Origin: Lewinella sp. IMCC34191
GTDB lineage: Bacteria; Bacteroidota; Bacteroidia; Chitinophagales; Saprospiraceae
Length of the DNA: 64,000 nt
Direction: 5' to 3'
Assembly (NCBI RefSeq): GCF_003390935.1
Contig: NZ_QNQZ01000003.1
Location: 310,001 to 374,000, forward strand
In this document: positions 63,607 to 64,000 of the stretch, piece by piece
Layout of the letters: each line of letters opens with the position of its first letter
Position numbering within the stretch: the stretch's first letter is position 1
Made by a program: the position numbers and the translations under genes
The notes under the pieces: generated by a model
Database searches by the model: none
Told to the model about the DNA's origin: nothing
The model's input: only the letters and a program-made list of their open reading frames with translations

Positions 63607-63681
63607 ACAGTCTGCGACAATTCGCTATTTTCGCCGGCCCGCCCGGATTAGGGCACATCAATTTAAACCTGAGAACATCGA

Positions 63682-64000
63682 ATGACCGGATCTAAAATAA
63701 CCATAACCGACGGCACCCTAAACGTACCCAACGACCCCATCCTGCCCTTCATCGAGGGCGACGGCATCGGTCCCGATATCTGGGCAGCGGCCAGCCGCGT
63801 GCTGGAGGCCGCCGTGGAAAAAGCATACAACGGCGAAAAGAAAATCGTCTGGAAAGAAATCCTGGCCGGGCAAAAGGCCATGGACCAGACCGGCGAATGG
63901 CTGCCCCAGGCAACCCTCGACGCCATCGAAGAATACCTCGTATCCATTAAGGGTCCCCTGACGACCCCCGTTGGTGGTGGCATCCGCTCGCTGAACGTAG
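63682..64000 (+). CDS. icd: Isocitrate dehydrogenase (NADP-type), 5' part
   Basis: The first 106 codons are visible. They show the family N-terminus: [19 protein letters not shown] at residues about 20-38 and [22 protein letters not shown] at the edge, where the isocitrate-binding Ser/Asn/Arg loop (S-x-N) begins. The enzyme decarboxylates isocitrate to 2-oxoglutarate in the TCA cycle, making NADPH. Coenzyme preference needs residues beyond the window, so NADP use is inferred from the family that shares this N-terminus. The start ATG is at 63682; the gene runs off the right edge. Confidence 0.93.
   Translation, partial: MTGSKITITDGTLNVPNDPILPFIEGDGIGPDIWAAASRVLEAAVEKAYNGEKKIVWKEILAGQKAMDQTGEWLPQATLDAIEEYLVSIKGPLTTPVGGGIRSLNV

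Noticed and set aside
1-64000. tRNA, rRNA or CRISPR arrays
   Set aside because: Gaps were read for cloverleaf-like or regularly spaced identical repeats; the only array (57617-57825) has degenerate units with no unique spacers.
1-64000. Depletion of CTCGAG caused by the XhoI-like system
   Set aside because: Many CTCGAG sites are visible in host genes (for example 18894, 24795, 45454), so avoidance is not supported by eye.

Overview
The window is a gene-dense, GC-rich chromosomal segment of a Bacteroidota bacterium. The evidence is two SusC/SusD pairs, a TonB-dependent receptor with a carboxypeptidase-like N-terminal domain, a LytS-type kinase with a LytTR regulator, many lipoboxes, a KDO transferase, and promoter boxes of the Bacteroidota type (TAnnTTTG, with TTG about 20 nt upstream of the parE box). 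The GC-rich coding style and gene content suggest a Lewinella-like member of Saprospiria; that placement is inference.

Layout. 1-8.6 kb: a truncated TonB receptor, a pseudouridine synthase, then a set of minus-strand genes that together look like a D-amino-acid and peptide catabolism locus (FAH-family hydrolase, RidA, D-threonine aldolase-like PLP enzyme, M19 dipeptidase, APC permease, DUF4397-like lipoprotein). 8.6-17 kb: an accessory region, part of it clearly AT-richer. It holds an XhoI/PaeR7I-type restriction-modification pair, a YjzC-like small protein, a membrane/zinc-cluster gene broken exactly at a triplicated 7-bp repeat, an unknown helical protein, a short tyrosine recombinase, att-like repeats, and a composite pseudogene next to an Rrf2 regulator with two matching operator-like dyads. 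17.4-26.8 kb: DUF983 protein, dnaE, a barrel-like protein, a LytS/LytTR two-component pair and a Sde182-like (DUF1593) secreted hydrolase. 27.3-44.6 kb: two convergent SusC/SusD operons enclosing two tandem large FG-GAP/ASPIC lipoproteins. 44.7-52.6 kb: a plus-strand run with a pseudouridine synthase, PAP2 phosphatase, thioredoxin-like lipoprotein, TM2/TPR protein, outer membrane protein, an unusual KDO transferase fused to a secreted-type domain, and a GntP permease. 52.6-64 kb: trpS, a BASS-type transporter, small lipoproteins, a GNAT-like protein, a UspA protein, parE, an AsmA-like protein, an AI-2E-family permease and the start of icd.

The observations most worth following are: (i) the 3x7-bp repeat that breaks one gene and whose contraction by one unit would restore a 201-codon frame; (ii) two 21-bp dyads CTGTAA-N9-TTWCAG at both ends of an Rrf2 gene, one of them in front of a decayed YwnB-like gene; (iii) six genes with a -7-like box exactly 4 nt before ATG, suggesting leaderless transcripts; (iv) the in-frame WaaA-secreted domain fusion; (v) a short recombinase beside repeated CTAGGTTACA sites. 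No rRNA, tRNA or CRISPR array was seen.
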